Below are positions 32,639 to 41,579 of a DNA stretch of 64,000 bases, in pieces. How positions within the stretch are numbered: position 1 is the stretch's first letter; each line of letters begins with the position of its first letter. The notes below the pieces were generated by a model, which was not told the DNA's origin, ran no database searches, and saw nothing but the letters and a program-made list of their open reading frames with translations. The stretch is from NCBI RefSeq assembly GCF_017311415.1, contig NZ_JAEKIS010000006.1, positions 1-64,000 of the forward strand, written 5' to 3'. Position numbers and translations under genes: made by a program. The DNA comes from Salipiger abyssi. GTDB taxonomy: Bacteria; Pseudomonadota; Alphaproteobacteria; Rhodobacterales; Rhodobacteraceae.

Positions 32639-33137
32639 CGGAGGCCACTTTCACGCTGACCATGCGGTCGGGCTCCGCCGGCGGCTCGCCGCGGGTGATC
32701 GCATCCACATGCGCCATGCCGTCGACCACCCGTCCATAAACGGTGTACTGACCGTTCAGGAAGTGGTTGTCCTTGAAATTGATGAAGAACTGCGAATTCG
32801 CCGAGTTCGGGTTCATCGAGCGCGCCGCGCCCAGCGTGCCCCGGTCATGCGGCAGTTTCGAGAACTCCGCCGGCAGGTCGGGCAGATCCGAACCGCCGGT
32901 GCCGGCGCGGCTCAGGTTGAAATCCTTTTCCATATTGCCGTGGGCCACGTCGCCGGTCTGCGCCATGAACCCGTCGATCACCCGGTGAAAGGCGACATTG
33001 TCATAGGCACCGGCGCGCGCAAGCTCCTTCATCCGCTCCGCATGTTTCGGCGCCACGTCGGGCAGCAGCTCGATCGTCACGGTGCCGCCCTTCAGCTCCA
33101 TGAGGATCGTGTTCTCGGGGTCCTTGATCTCGGCCAT
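32631..33137 (-). CDS. Cytoplasmic cyclophilin-type peptidyl-prolyl isomerase (PpiB-like)
   Basis: A 168-residue cyclophilin with no signal peptide. Motifs are VAFHRVIDGFMAQTGD, PNSANSQFFINF and FLNGQYTVYGRV, including the catalytic Arg and the substrate-binding Gln/Phe. It is the upstream member of a tandem cytoplasmic/periplasmic pair and is divergent from pgk, with a 135-bp spacer. By eye the two copies share about half their residues, consistent with a duplication followed by one copy gaining an export signal. Confidence 0.92.
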   Translation of the reverse strand: MAEIKDPENTILMELKGGTVTIELLPDVAPKHAERMKELARAGAYDNVAFHRVIDGFMAQTGDVAHGNMEKDFNLSRAGTGGSDLPDLPAEFSKLPHDRGTLGAARSMNPNSANSQFFINFKDNHFLNGQYTVYGRVVDGMAHVDAITRGEPPAEPDRMVSVKVASDA

Positions 33138-33272
33138 GTCGCGTCTCTCCTATGCGCCTAAAGCTTGTCTCCGACTTAATCCGCCACCGCGCGATTGCCA
33201 AGGGACGCGCGTGCATTGACGCCGCCGGCCCTTCGGGGCAGACCTTTGGCAATGAATGTGCAGGAGGACAGT

Positions 33273-34451
33273 ATGGCCTGGAAGACCCTCGACGACATGG
33301 ACCTGGACGGCAAACGCGTGCTGACCCGTGTCGATATCAACGTTCCGGTGGAAAACGGCGAAGTGACGGATGCCACCCGCATCGAGCGCGTCGGCCCCAC
33401 CGTGCAGGACATCCTGTCGCGCGGCGGCAAGCCGGTGCTGCTGGCGCATTTCGGCCGGCCCAAGGGTAAGGTCGTGCCCGAGATGTCGCTGAAGATGCTG
33501 GTGCCCGCGATCGAGGCGGCGTTCGGCACCAAGGTGCATTTCGCCACGCTGGACGAGGCCGAGGTGGTGATCGACGCTTGCGATGCCGGCCAGGTGGTGC
33601 TGCTGGAGAACACCCGTTTCGAGCCGGGCGAGGAAAAGAACGACGCGGAGCTGGCGAAACGCTATGCCGCGCTCGGCGATATCTATTGTAACGACGCCTT
33701 CTCGGCGGCGCACCGCGCCCATGCCTCCACCGAGGCGCTGGCGCATCTGCTGCCGGCCTGCGCCGGCCGGCTGATGCAGGCCGAGCTGGAAGCGCTCGAC
33801 GCGGCGCTCGGCACGCCGAAGCGTCCGGTGCTGGCGGTCGTGGGCGGCGCCAAGGTCTCCACCAAGCTGGAACTGCTGGGAAATCTGGTGGAAAAGGTCG
33901 ATCTTCTGGTGATCGGCGGCGGCATGGCCAACACCTTCCTCGCCGCCAAGGGAATCGATGTCGGCAAATCGCTTTGCGAGCATGAGATGGCCGGCACCGC
34001 CAAGGAGATCATCGCCAAGGCGGCAACCGCCGGCTGCGAGATCCTGCTGCCGAGCGATGTGGTCGTGGCGCGCGAATTCCGCGAGAACGCCCCCTCCGAG
34101 ACCGTGCCCGCCGATGCCTGCCCCGCCGATGCAATGATCCTCGATGCCGGCCCCGACAGCGTCGAGGCGGTCAAGGCTGCCATCGACAAGGCCGAGACGC
34201 TGATCTGGAACGGCCCGCTCGGCGCCTTCGAGATCGCGCCCTTCGATGCGGCCACCAATGCCGCAGCCGCCCACGCGGCGGCTGCCACGGCGCATGGTCA
34301 GCTGGTCTCGGTCGCCGGTGGCGGCGACACGGTCGCGGCGCTCAACAAGGCCGGTGCGGCGGAGGATTTCACCTATATCTCCACCGCCGGCGGCGCCTTC
34401 CTGGAATGGATGGAAGGCAAGGTCCTGCCCGGCGTCGCCGCCCTGGGCTGA
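33273..34451 (+). CDS. pgk: Phosphoglycerate kinase
   Basis: A 392-residue phosphoglycerate kinase interconverting 1,3-bisphosphoglycerate + ADP with 3-phosphoglycerate + ATP. AGGAGGA precedes the ATG. The N-terminal [15 protein letters not shown] motif, [11 protein letters not shown], the basic patch [32 protein letters not shown] and the ATP-site [13 protein letters not shown] are all intact. It is a stand-alone gene here, followed by a perfect palindrome. Confidence 0.97.
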   Translation: MAWKTLDDMDLDGKRVLTRVDINVPVENGEVTDATRIERVGPTVQDILSRGGKPVLLAHFGRPKGKVVPEMSLKMLVPAIEAAFGTKVHFATLDEAEVVIDACDAGQVVLLENTRFEPGEEKNDAELAKRYAALGDIYCNDAFSAAHRAHASTEALAHLLPACAGRLMQAELEALDAALGTPKRPVLAVVGGAKVSTKLELLGNLVEKVDLLVIGGGMANTFLAAKGIDVGKSLCEHEMAGTAKEIIAKAATAGCEILLPSDVVVAREFRENAPSETVPADACPADAMILDAGPDSVEAVKAAIDKAETLIWNGPLGAFEIAPFDAATNAAAAHAAAATAHGQLVSVAGGGDTVAALNKAGAAEDFTYISTAGGAFLEWMEGKVLPGVAALG

Positions 34452-34492
34452 GCCAAAACACACGGTCGCCAGCGATTCCTAAAACCGGTAAA

Positions 34493-34514
34493 CGGTGGGC
34501 AGATCTGCCCACCG
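34493..34514. terminator. Perfect 22-bp palindrome downstream of pgk
   Basis: Arms CGGTGGGC and GCCCACCG around AGATCT make a perfect dyad, a GGTGGGC-family repeat 41 bp after the pgk stop. It fits a transcription terminator or an mRNA 3'-end stabiliser, though no T-run follows. Confidence 0.5.
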
Positions 34515-34568
34515 TCGCTTCCCTCGGGAAACACCGGTCCTGTTTCCGCAACTTTTTGAGCGTTGCCC

Positions 34569-34733
34569 CGGCGCGGAACAAGGCGAAGCCGCCGCGCCAT
34601 CGACGGGCCGCCCCCCCGGGCCGGCGATTTGCCGACGTCCGCGTATCGTTGCGAGGTCCTTCGGATTTGGCCGGGATAAATCGAGAGGATCTATCTGTCG
34701 GGCCGCCAGCCCGCGGCCCGTCGATGACGCGGC
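34569..34733. repeat. Noncoding dispersed repeat, copy 2, with a 21-bp inverted repeat
   Basis: The first 125 bases resemble 4448-4571. In addition, 34591-34611 and 34713-34733 form a 21-bp inverted repeat with one mismatch, including the perfect 14-mer CATCGACGGGCCGC. The 101 bases between the arms hold no credible ORF. A long-stem RNA or a MITE-like element would look like this. The surrounding gap, 34452-34971, contains no gene that I can support. Confidence 0.5.
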
Positions 34734-34971
34734 TTGTGTCTCACGTTTTCCAAAGTGAACCTCCGGGGCGATGTCGCGCTAGCGGGCACCCAATCCCTGC
34801 CCATCCCCTCCTGGCCAGTCCCACGCCCGCGGTTTTTCCACCGCCACGGTCACGAAGTTTTTCACCGCAAGCGCTGCCAGGAGGGATTCCCTTTGCGAAT
34901 CACCTGTGGCATAGTCGCTGTCACGCATCCGCCAGAGATGCGGCTGACAAGGCAGAGCAAGAGCGCACCCC

Positions 34972-35271
34972 ATGAGCGCAAGGCGCAAACCCGCATTCGG
35001 AGTCGTGATCTACGCGGCCATCACCCTGAGTCTTTCGGGGTATTTCGTCTTTGCCGCCGTGCAGGGCGATTTCGGGCTGTTCCGCCGCGCCGAGATCGAG
35101 GTCGAGGGCGACCGGCTCGCCGCCGAGCTCGACACGCTCGAAACCGAGGTGGCGCGCATGGAGAATCTGACGCGGCGCCTGTCGGACGATTATCTCGATC
35201 TCGATCTGCTCGATCAGCAGGCCCGCGATGTGCTGGGCCTGATGCGCGCCGACGAGATCGTGGTGCGCTGA
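34972..35271 (+). CDS. FtsB/DivIC-family septum formation protein
   Basis: A 99-residue bitopic protein with a short cytoplasmic N-terminus, one membrane helix (VVIYAAITLSLSGYFVFAAV) and a periplasmic coiled coil (about 40-85, LAAELDTLETEVARMENL) ending in a short conserved tail. This is the FtsB/DivIC layout; in the divisome FtsB partners FtsL and FtsQ. The start follows a long noncoding stretch. In alphaproteobacteria ftsB often lies near eno/pdh genes, so the neighbourhood here is only mildly informative. Confidence 0.82.
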   Translation: MSARRKPAFGVVIYAAITLSLSGYFVFAAVQGDFGLFRRAEIEVEGDRLAAELDTLETEVARMENLTRRLSDDYLDLDLLDQQARDVLGLMRADEIVVR

Positions 35272-35461
35272 GCCCCCTTTTTCGCAATTCGCCGCTCCGA
35301 CGCGCGGAAATCCGCCCCGCCGCCGCTTTGCTGCGCAACTCTCCGCCAGACGCGGCGCCACCGCGCGCCCGCCACATTTCTCAGGCTTGAAAAAGCCCGG
35401 GCGCGGCGCACATTTCTGTCACGAGACGACCAAAAACAACAAAAATTCCCGAGGCAGCAGA

Positions 35462-35602
35462 ATGAAAACCCTCACCATCCTCCAGGCCGCCGCACTTGCC
35501 GTTCTGGCCGTGTTCGGTGCCTATGCCGCGCATGGCCAGCCACCGAGCTGCGACACCGGCAACGCCAGCAACACCGAGATCAGCACGCCCTGCGATCTCT
35601 GA
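35462..35602 (+). CDS. Small exported peptide, unknown function
   Basis: A 46-residue protein. GAGG lies 7 bp before the ATG at 35462. The first 25 residues (MKTLTILQAAALAVLAVFGA and on to AHG) look like a signal peptide, leaving a mature peptide of about 21 residues, QPPSCDTGNASNTEISTPCD and a final Leu. Its two cysteines could form one disulfide loop. I do not recognise a family. Confidence 0.5.
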   Translation: MKTLTILQAAALAVLAVFGAYAAHGQPPSCDTGNASNTEISTPCDL

Positions 35603-35629
35603 GGAGATTTCTGCGGCACCCCGACCGGT

Positions 35630-36193
35630 TCAGCGCCCGAGCGCCTCATGCAGCTTGGGCAGGAACACATCCGTATAGAGCGTGCCGGCCAGCGGGCCGG
35701 TATGCTTGTGCAGGATCGTGCCGTCGCCCGCGACGATGAAGGTCTCGGGCGGGCCGGTCACCCCCCATTCGATCGCCGTGCGCCCCTGCGGATCGTAGGG
35801 CACGCCCATAAAGGGCGACTCCGCCTCCGCCAGATAGCCCGATGCGGCGCCGGCCTTGTCCTTGAAGTTCACGCCGACGACGCGCACGCCCTCGTCCTGA
35901 AGCTCCAGCAGCCGGGGATGCTCGGCGCGGCAGGGCGGGCACCAGGAGGCCCAGAAATTCACCACCGTCACCTCACCGCTGCGCAGATCGGCATCGGCGA
36001 CAGAGGGGAAGCCTTCGAGCGTCTCCTCCGGCAGCGCCGGGGCCTGACGGCCGATGAAGGTCGAGGGCAGAATGCTGGTGTCGCCGCGCTGCATGCCGAG
36101 ATAGGCCATCACCGCGAAAGCGGCGAAGATCAGCGGCGGCAGGATCATCAGCAGCGAGATCTTCTTCCTGGGTCCGGTCTGCGTGTCAGCCAT
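35630..36193 (-). CDS. ccmG: Cytochrome c maturation thioredoxin CcmG/DsbE
   Basis: A 187-residue protein with an N-terminal membrane anchor (ISLLMILPPLIFAAFAVMAY) and a periplasmic thioredoxin domain with active site NFWASWCPPCRAEHP and GPPETFIVAGDG with the cis-Pro. It keeps apocytochrome c cysteines reduced before heme attachment. Its ATG overlaps the ccmD stop by 8 bp, and it is the last gene of the ccmC-D-G unit. Confidence 0.93.
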   Translation of the reverse strand: MADTQTGPRKKISLLMILPPLIFAAFAVMAYLGMQRGDTSILPSTFIGRQAPALPEETLEGFPSVADADLRSGEVTVVNFWASWCPPCRAEHPRLLELQDEGVRVVGVNFKDKAGAASGYLAEAESPFMGVPYDPQGRTAIEWGVTGPPETFIVAGDGTILHKHTGPLAGTLYTDVFLPKLHEALGR

Positions 36194-36344
36194 TGGATTT
36201 GATCCGTTTCTCGATTTTCGCAAGCTCGGCCCGCACCTTGCGGGCGCGCGCGATGCTCAGCCCGACCAGCACGACGAGCAGCCCCAGGCTGACCCCGTAG
36301 GAGGCCAGCACCGCAAAGGCGTATTTCCCCAGATCCGGCATCAT
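36186..36344 (-). CDS. ccmD: Heme exporter protein CcmD
   Basis: A 52-residue membrane protein: MMPDLGKYAFAVLASYGVSL begins its single helix, followed by a basic tail (ARARKVRAELAKIEKRIKSN). This is the CcmD form, in which the conserved Tyr-rich helix anchors CcmE/CcmC release of heme. It overlaps ccmC at its 5' end (ATGA) and ccmG at its 3' end, so three genes are translationally linked. The ATG at 36341 is an equally possible start. Confidence 0.88.
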   Translation of the reverse strand: MMPDLGKYAFAVLASYGVSLGLLVVLVGLSIARARKVRAELAKIEKRIKSNG

Positions 36345-37069
36345 GCCCGGCGCTCCCGTGCCAGCAGCGCGCGCGAGCGGCGGGCGCGGATTTCGGTTTG
36401 CGTGCGCAGAAAGACCAGCGCGACGAACAGCAGCACAAAGCCCGCGATGCAGACCAGCGCCGGATACCAGTAGACGTCCGAGACGTTCTCCTCGGCGTCC
36501 AGCGACAGCGAGGCGCCCTGATGCAGCCCCTGGTTCCAGAACAGCACCGCATAGCGCGACAGGATCGCAAAGACCGAGCCCACGAGGCAGAGGATCGAGG
36601 TCAGGTCGGCGGCGGTGTCGTCATTCTCGATCGCCGACCACAGCGCCATATAGCCGAGATAGAACAGGAACAGCACCAGGAACGAGGTCAGGCGCGGATC
36701 CCAGGCCCACCAGGTGCCCCACATGGGCTGTCCCCAGAGCGCGCCGGTGGCCAGCGCGATCACCGTGAAGGTGGCGCCCACCGGGGCGGCGGCGCGGGCC
36801 GCCAGCGCCGAGACATGGTGGCGCCGGATGATCCAGACCAGCGAGGCCACCAGCATCATCGCCCAGGCGTTGATCGCCATCATCGCGGCGGGCACATGGA
36901 TGTAGAAGATCTTGACCGTCGAGCCCTGACGGTAATCGTCGGGGGTGAAGAAGAACCCCCAGACCAGCCCGGTCACGAGGCACAGCACCGCCGCCGCCGA
37001 GATCCACGGCAGCACGATATCCGTGGTCCGGATGAATTTGACGGGGTTGGCATATTCCCAGATCGACAT
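36341..37069 (-). CDS. ccmC: Heme lyase/transport protein CcmC
   Basis: A 242-residue six-helix membrane protein starting at the ATG at 37069. The tryptophan-rich heme-handling motif WGTWWAWDPRLTS is present, and KIFYIHVPAAMM carries a conserved His. CcmC loads heme onto CcmE in cytochrome c maturation system I. It begins a ccmC-D-G unit; ccmB lies about 3 kb upstream on the same strand beyond trkA-trkH. Confidence 0.94.
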   Translation of the reverse strand: MSIWEYANPVKFIRTTDIVLPWISAAAVLCLVTGLVWGFFFTPDDYRQGSTVKIFYIHVPAAMMAINAWAMMLVASLVWIIRRHHVSALAARAAAPVGATFTVIALATGALWGQPMWGTWWAWDPRLTSFLVLFLFYLGYMALWSAIENDDTAADLTSILCLVGSVFAILSRYAVLFWNQGLHQGASLSLDAEENVSDVYWYPALVCIAGFVLLFVALVFLRTQTEIRARRSRALLARERRA

Positions 37070-37164
37070 GGCCCTGCCTCTATCGCAAACATCGCCCGGT
37101 TTCACCTGAAATTTCCGTCATGTGCAATGGCGCCTCCTGCCGCAGGGGGCGCGATGCGCCGGGT

Positions 37165-38679
37165 TCAGTCGCGCCAGATATCCGGCGTCAGCAGCACCAC
37201 GATGGCCAGCAGCTCCAGCCGACCCAGCACCATCGCCGCGCAAACCGTAAGCTTGGCGCCGGCGCTGAGCCCCGCCAGATCCACCGGCAGTTCGGCTGCC
37301 GCCGGGATCAGCGGGCCGCAATTGGTCAGCGCCGCGATGGTCAGCACCATGGCGTTCTCGAAGTCGATGCCGAAGAGGCCGAAGATCAGCGAGAACACCG
37401 CGATGGACATGGCGAACATCATGAAGAAGACCCAGGCGATGAACGCCCCCTGCCGCCGGATCCGCCGCGCCATCACGCCCGAGCGGCCGATGGAGCTGGG
37501 ATGCACCAGCCGCTCCAGCTCGCGCTTGCCGGCGAGATAGAGCGCGTAGATCCTCAGCAGCTTCACCCCGCCCGCCGTGGTCGCCACGCCGCCGCCGACA
37601 ATCGCCAGCCCCAGCAGGATCAGCCCAGGCGTCGACAGGCCCGACCAGCCCTGCGCCTCGGCCCAGTCGGCGCTGACGAAACCGGTGGTCGACAGGAAGG
37701 AGAGCGCGGTGAACACTCCGCCCCAGAGCGCCCGCAGCGCCAGTTGGAGATTCTGCTCGCCGCCCACGTCGAAGGCCGCGATCCAGTGCCGCAGGAACAG
37801 CACCGCCGGCACCAGCGCGGCAATGGACAGCCCCATGCGGAACTCGGGGTCTTCGCGCAGCCCGGGGCGGTAGGAGGCGCCGGTGTCGCCGGAAAAGGTC
37901 AGCCGCGACAGCGCGAAGAACAGGAAACAGAAGATGATCATCTCGCCCGCAAGCCCGCTCGGCGCGTTGATCGGTCCGCCCACCGGCGAGATGCCCGAGG
38001 TCGCCATGGTCGACATCGCATGGCTGAGCGCCACCAGCGGCGGGTCGCCCGCCAGCAGCAGCATCATCCAAAGCGCCAGCGTCAGCCCGGCATAGACCGG
38101 CACCAGCATGCGCGAGGATGCCCCCAGCCGCTGCGCCGGATCCGACATGTCGCGCCGCCCGGCCAGCGCATCGACGCTCTGCCCAGGCTCGCCGCGCGCG
38201 GTGATCTCGAACCCGCCCAGCGTCAGCGGCGCCAGGATCGCCGCCGCCGCCACCCACATCAACAGCCCGCCGAGCCAGCCGACCTGCGCGCGCCAGAGAT
38301 GCTCTGCCGAGGACAGGCGCGACGGCTCAAAGAGCGTGGCGCCGGTGGTGGTCAGGCTCGAAACCATCTCGAAGAAAGCGTTCAGAAAGGAGGTCGTGCG
38401 CAGCGCCTCGTGAAACGGCACCGCCAGCACCGCCGGCAGCAGCACAAAGGCTCCCATCAGCGCGAAGAGCTGCCGCGAGGCAGAGCGGTTGTGCCGCCGC
38501 GTCGCCTGCGCGATGGCGACGAGCGTGGTCAGCACCATGCCCACCAGCGCCGAATAGAAAAAGCTGCGCGCGTCGTGAAACTCCTCCTCCGCCAGCGCGA
38601 CCGCCGCCGGCAGGATCATAGACGCGCTCGCGAGCCCGGTGAGCAGCAGAAAGAGCGGCAGGCGGTAAAGGGCTCCCAT
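37165..38679 (-). CDS. trkH: TrkH-family potassium uptake membrane protein
   Basis: A 504-residue protein with four pore-loop repeats of the TrkH/Ktr family: SSLTTTGATLF, MATSGISPVGG, LSTTGFVSADW and LTNCGPLIP. The selectivity-filter-type glycine is present in each. It forms the K+ channel component gated by TrkA, encoded by the next gene (3-bp gap). The pair interrupts the ccm genes (ccmB upstream, ccmC downstream). Confidence 0.93.
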   Translation of the reverse strand: MGALYRLPLFLLLTGLASASMILPAAVALAEEEFHDARSFFYSALVGMVLTTLVAIAQATRRHNRSASRQLFALMGAFVLLPAVLAVPFHEALRTTSFLNAFFEMVSSLTTTGATLFEPSRLSSAEHLWRAQVGWLGGLLMWVAAAAILAPLTLGGFEITARGEPGQSVDALAGRRDMSDPAQRLGASSRMLVPVYAGLTLALWMMLLLAGDPPLVALSHAMSTMATSGISPVGGPINAPSGLAGEMIIFCFLFFALSRLTFSGDTGASYRPGLREDPEFRMGLSIAALVPAVLFLRHWIAAFDVGGEQNLQLALRALWGGVFTALSFLSTTGFVSADWAEAQGWSGLSTPGLILLGLAIVGGGVATTAGGVKLLRIYALYLAGKRELERLVHPSSIGRSGVMARRIRRQGAFIAWVFFMMFAMSIAVFSLIFGLFGIDFENAMVLTIAALTNCGPLIPAAAELPVDLAGLSAGAKLTVCAAMVLGRLELLAIVVLLTPDIWRD

Positions 38680-38682
38680 GGC

Positions 38683-40059
38683 TCAGAAAAAGTCGATCGA
38701 GACCTGGAGCAGCCGCTCCACCTGCGCGACATCCTTGGCCATGGCAAAGATCACGATGCGGTCGCCGTCGTCGATGCGCAGCCCGCCGGTGATCTTGACC
38801 ACCTTGTCGCCCTTGCGCACCGCGCCGACCAGCACACCCTCGGGAAAGTCGATCTCACGGATGGTCTTGCCGGCCATGGAGGAGGTCGAGAGCACCTCGG
38901 CCTCGATCACCTCCGCCTCGGCATCGCCGATGGAATAGACCGAGCGCACCCGTCCGTGGCGGATATGGCGCAGGATCGAGCTGACCGTGGTGGCGCGCGG
39001 GTTGATATAGGCGTCGACCCCGAGCGGCTCCATCAGCGGCACCATGGTCGGGTCGTTGACCAGCGCGATGGCAAAGGGACAGCCCGCCGCCTTGGCGCGC
39101 ACCGCCGCCAGCATATTGGTCTTGTCGTCGTCGGTAACACACAGCACCGCATCGGCGCGGTCGATCCCGGCCTCGGCCAGAAGCCCCGCATCCAGCCCGT
39201 CGCCATGCAGCACGATGGTGCGCTCCAGAGCATCCGCCGCCCGCTCGGCGCGCTTGCGGTCGCGCTCGATCACCTTGGCGCGGATGCGCTCGGTGCGGGC
39301 CTCCAAGGCGCTTGCCACCGCGAGCCCGACATTGCCGCCACCGATCACCACCACGCGCTCCTGCTTGCGCTGCGACTTGCCAAAGATCTCCAGTGTGCGG
39401 CGGATATCGTCCTTGTGCACGATCACATAACAGGAATCGCCGGGGAAAAGCTGGTCGCCCGGCTCCGGCGCAAACAATGTCCCCTCGCGCCGCACCCCCA
39501 CCACGACCGAGCGCAGGGTCGAGAACAGATCCGAGAGCTGCCGCAGCGGCGTGTTCACGATGGGGCAGCCATCCTCGATGGTGAGGCCGAGGAGCTGCGC
39601 GCCGCCGTTCAGGAACCGCTCTGTGTCAAAGGCGGCGGGGGCCGAGAGCCGCTGCTGCGCCGCCTCGGCCACCTCTTTCTCGGGGCTGATCACCACGTCG
39701 ATGGGCATGTGATCGCGGCGGTAGAGGTCGGAATAGATCGCCGTCAGATAGGATTGCGAGCGCAGCCGCGCGACCTTGCGCGGAATGGCAAAGATCGAAT
39801 GCGCCACCTGACAGGTCACCATATTGACCTCGTCGGAATAGGTGGCGGCGATGATCATGTCGGCGTCGCGCGCGCCCGCCTTGTCGAGCACATCCGGGTA
39901 GGAGGCAAAGCCCGCGATCCCCTGCACGTCGAGCGTGTCGGTGGCGCGGCGCACCAGATCGGGGTTGTTGTCGACGACGGTGACGTCGTTGCGCTCGCCC
40001 GAGAGGTGCCGGGCGATCTGCCAGCCGACCTGCCCCGCACCGCAAATGATGACCTTCAT
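38683..40059 (-). CDS. trkA: Trk potassium transporter NAD-binding protein TrkA
   Basis: A 458-residue cytosolic protein with two RCK_N/RCK_C repeats. The first Rossmann half begins MKVIICGAGQVGWQIARHL, and the second has VVVIGGGNVGLAVASAL with GxGxxG-type NAD(H) motifs. It gates TrkH in response to NAD+/NADH. It is transcribed just before trkH. Confidence 0.94.
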   Translation of the reverse strand: MKVIICGAGQVGWQIARHLSGERNDVTVVDNNPDLVRRATDTLDVQGIAGFASYPDVLDKAGARDADMIIAATYSDEVNMVTCQVAHSIFAIPRKVARLRSQSYLTAIYSDLYRRDHMPIDVVISPEKEVAEAAQQRLSAPAAFDTERFLNGGAQLLGLTIEDGCPIVNTPLRQLSDLFSTLRSVVVGVRREGTLFAPEPGDQLFPGDSCYVIVHKDDIRRTLEIFGKSQRKQERVVVIGGGNVGLAVASALEARTERIRAKVIERDRKRAERAADALERTIVLHGDGLDAGLLAEAGIDRADAVLCVTDDDKTNMLAAVRAKAAGCPFAIALVNDPTMVPLMEPLGVDAYINPRATTVSSILRHIRHGRVRSVYSIGDAEAEVIEAEVLSTSSMAGKTIREIDFPEGVLVGAVRKGDKVVKITGGLRIDDGDRIVIFAMAKDVAQVERLLQVSIDFF

Positions 40060-40152
40060 GCGCTTCTCATCCCTGGACCGCTATTCCCGTGGCATGACAC
40101 GCGGACACCGGGCGGTCAACGCCCCGCCGCGCACCGCGCGGGCCGCCCCGGC

Positions 40153-40809
40153 TCAGCGCAGGTTGATGCGCAACACGGCGGCACTGGCAAAGGGCAGAAG
40201 CGCGATCGCCCCGGCGCTGATGCCCGCCAGCATCAAAAGCGGTGTCTGCACCGCCAGCCCCTCGGCCCCGCGCCGCGCCGCCTCGGCGCCAAAGATCAGC
40301 GTCGGCACGTAGAGCGGCAGCACCAGCAGCGACAGCAGCAGCCCGCCGCGCTTCAGCCCCACCGTGAGCGCCGCGCCGAAGGTGCCGATCACCGAGAGCG
40401 CCGGCGTGCCGAGCGCCAGCGAGACCAGCAGCCAGAGATAGCCCTCCTGCGGCAGGCTCAGCAGCACCCCCAGCAGCGGCGCCGCCAGCACCAGCGGCAG
40501 CCCGGTGGTGAGCCAGTGCGCCAGCGCCTTGACCGAGACGATACCCTCCATCGGCAGCGGCGCAGTGGCCAGCAGATCGAGCGAGCCGTCCTCCCAGTCG
40601 AGCGCAAGGATCCGGTCCAGCGACAGCAGGCAGGCGAGCAGCGCGCCGATCCACAGCACGCCGGGCGCGATCCGCGCCAGCAGGCCGGTCTCCGGGCCGA
40701 CCCCGAAGGGCACCAGCACGGTGACGATCAGGAAAAACGCCAGCCCCAGGCCAAAGCCCCCGCCGGCGCGCACCGCCAGCCGCAGATCCCGTGTCAAAAG
40801 CGCGATCAC
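40153..40809 (-). CDS. ccmB: Heme exporter protein CcmB
   Basis: A 218-residue membrane protein with six predicted helices, starting [18 protein letters not shown]. It resembles CcmB in [20 protein letters not shown] and the [14 protein letters not shown] stretch. With CcmA it forms the ABC complex that powers release of holo-CcmE. The ATG overlaps the ccmA stop (ATGA). Confidence 0.93.
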   Translation of the reverse strand: MIALLTRDLRLAVRAGGGFGLGLAFFLIVTVLVPFGVGPETGLLARIAPGVLWIGALLACLLSLDRILALDWEDGSLDLLATAPLPMEGIVSVKALAHWLTTGLPLVLAAPLLGVLLSLPQEGYLWLLVSLALGTPALSVIGTFGAALTVGLKRGGLLLSLLVLPLYVPTLIFGAEAARRGAEGLAVQTPLLMLAGISAGAIALLPFASAAVLRINLR

Positions 40810-41420
40810 AGAAAGGCCTCGTCCTGTTTCGCCGCGCGCGGCGCCGCCTTGAAGGGGGTGACGTCGAAGATCTCGGCCTCTTCCAGCCCCAGCTCGATAT
40901 GGGTCGCCATCAGCGCCGAGCCGCCCGTCTCCAGATGCCGCCGCACGGCAGCGGCGAAAAGCGCCACCGAGGCCGCGTCGAGCGATACGGTCGGCTCGTC
41001 CAGCACCCAGACCGGGCGCCCGGTGACCATCAGCCGCGCCAGCCCCAGCCGGCGTTTCTGCCCGGCCGAGAGCGTGCCCGCCGGACGGTCGCTCAGCGCC
41101 TCCAGGTCGAAATCGCGCAGCGCGTCGGAAATCTCTTTGGTGCCAAAGACCTGCGCCCAGAACCTCAGATTCTCGGTGACGCTCAGCATGGCCTTGAGCC
41201 CGTCGGAATGGCCGGCATAGGCGATGCGCTCGCCGGCGCCCTCGATGCGGCCCTCATGCGCCGGTTGCAGCCCGGCCACGGTGCGCAAGAGCGTGGTCTT
41301 GCCCGAACCGTTGGGCCCGCGCAGCACCAGCGCCCGGCCGGCGGCGAGATCGAAGCTCACCCCTTCCAGCACCGGCACCCCGCCCCGGGAGACCGCAAGA
41401 TCGCGCACGCTCAGCATCAT
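40806..41420 (-). CDS. ccmA: Cytochrome c biogenesis ATP-binding protein CcmA
   Basis: A 204-residue ATPase with Walker [10 protein letters not shown], signature [14 protein letters not shown], Walker [13 protein letters not shown] and a switch His in ATHIELG. The start could be at 41420 or one codon later. It works with CcmB in cytochrome c maturation system I. The 41421-41579 gap ahead of it holds a GTATTTG-family repeat. Confidence 0.93.
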   Translation of the reverse strand: MMLSVRDLAVSRGGVPVLEGVSFDLAAGRALVLRGPNGSGKTTLLRTVAGLQPAHEGRIEGAGERIAYAGHSDGLKAMLSVTENLRFWAQVFGTKEISDALRDFDLEALSDRPAGTLSAGQKRRLGLARLMVTGRPVWVLDEPTVSLDAASVALFAAAVRRHLETGGSALMATHIELGLEEAEIFDVTPFKAAPRAAKQDEAFL

Positions 41421-41492
41421 GGCCGAGCCATTACCGCAGCAAAGCCCGTGGGGAAAGCGCCAAAACCGCGCATCCCCCGCGCCCGCCCGCGG

Positions 41493-41515
41493 CTTTCATC
41501 TTTCTGCAAATACTC
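41493..41515. repeat. GTATTTG-family repeat, single copy
   Basis: CTTTCATCTTTCTGCAAATA followed by CTC; on the other strand it matches GTATTTGnnnAAAGATGAAAG. Related elements are at 10921-10981, 54949-54971, 59183-59206 and 59422-59443. It is in the gap between ccmA and the Mth938 gene. Confidence 0.5.
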
Positions 41516-41579
41516 AAAAACCGCAGCCGGGAGAGATGCGCCAAATCGGCCTGCCAGAGCAGCCCCCGCCACGCGCCTC

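Noticed and set aside
34452-34971. Protein-coding gene in the 520-bp gap after pgk
   Set aside because: Short open frames exist but lack Shine-Dalgarno sites and protein-like composition; the DNA is made of palindromes and a dispersed repeat.
37120-41220. A plus-strand reading frame of about 1,370 codons
   Set aside because: It runs antisense to trkH, trkA, ccmB and ccmA. Composition is strongly biased to Arg, Gln and His and no domain is recognisable.
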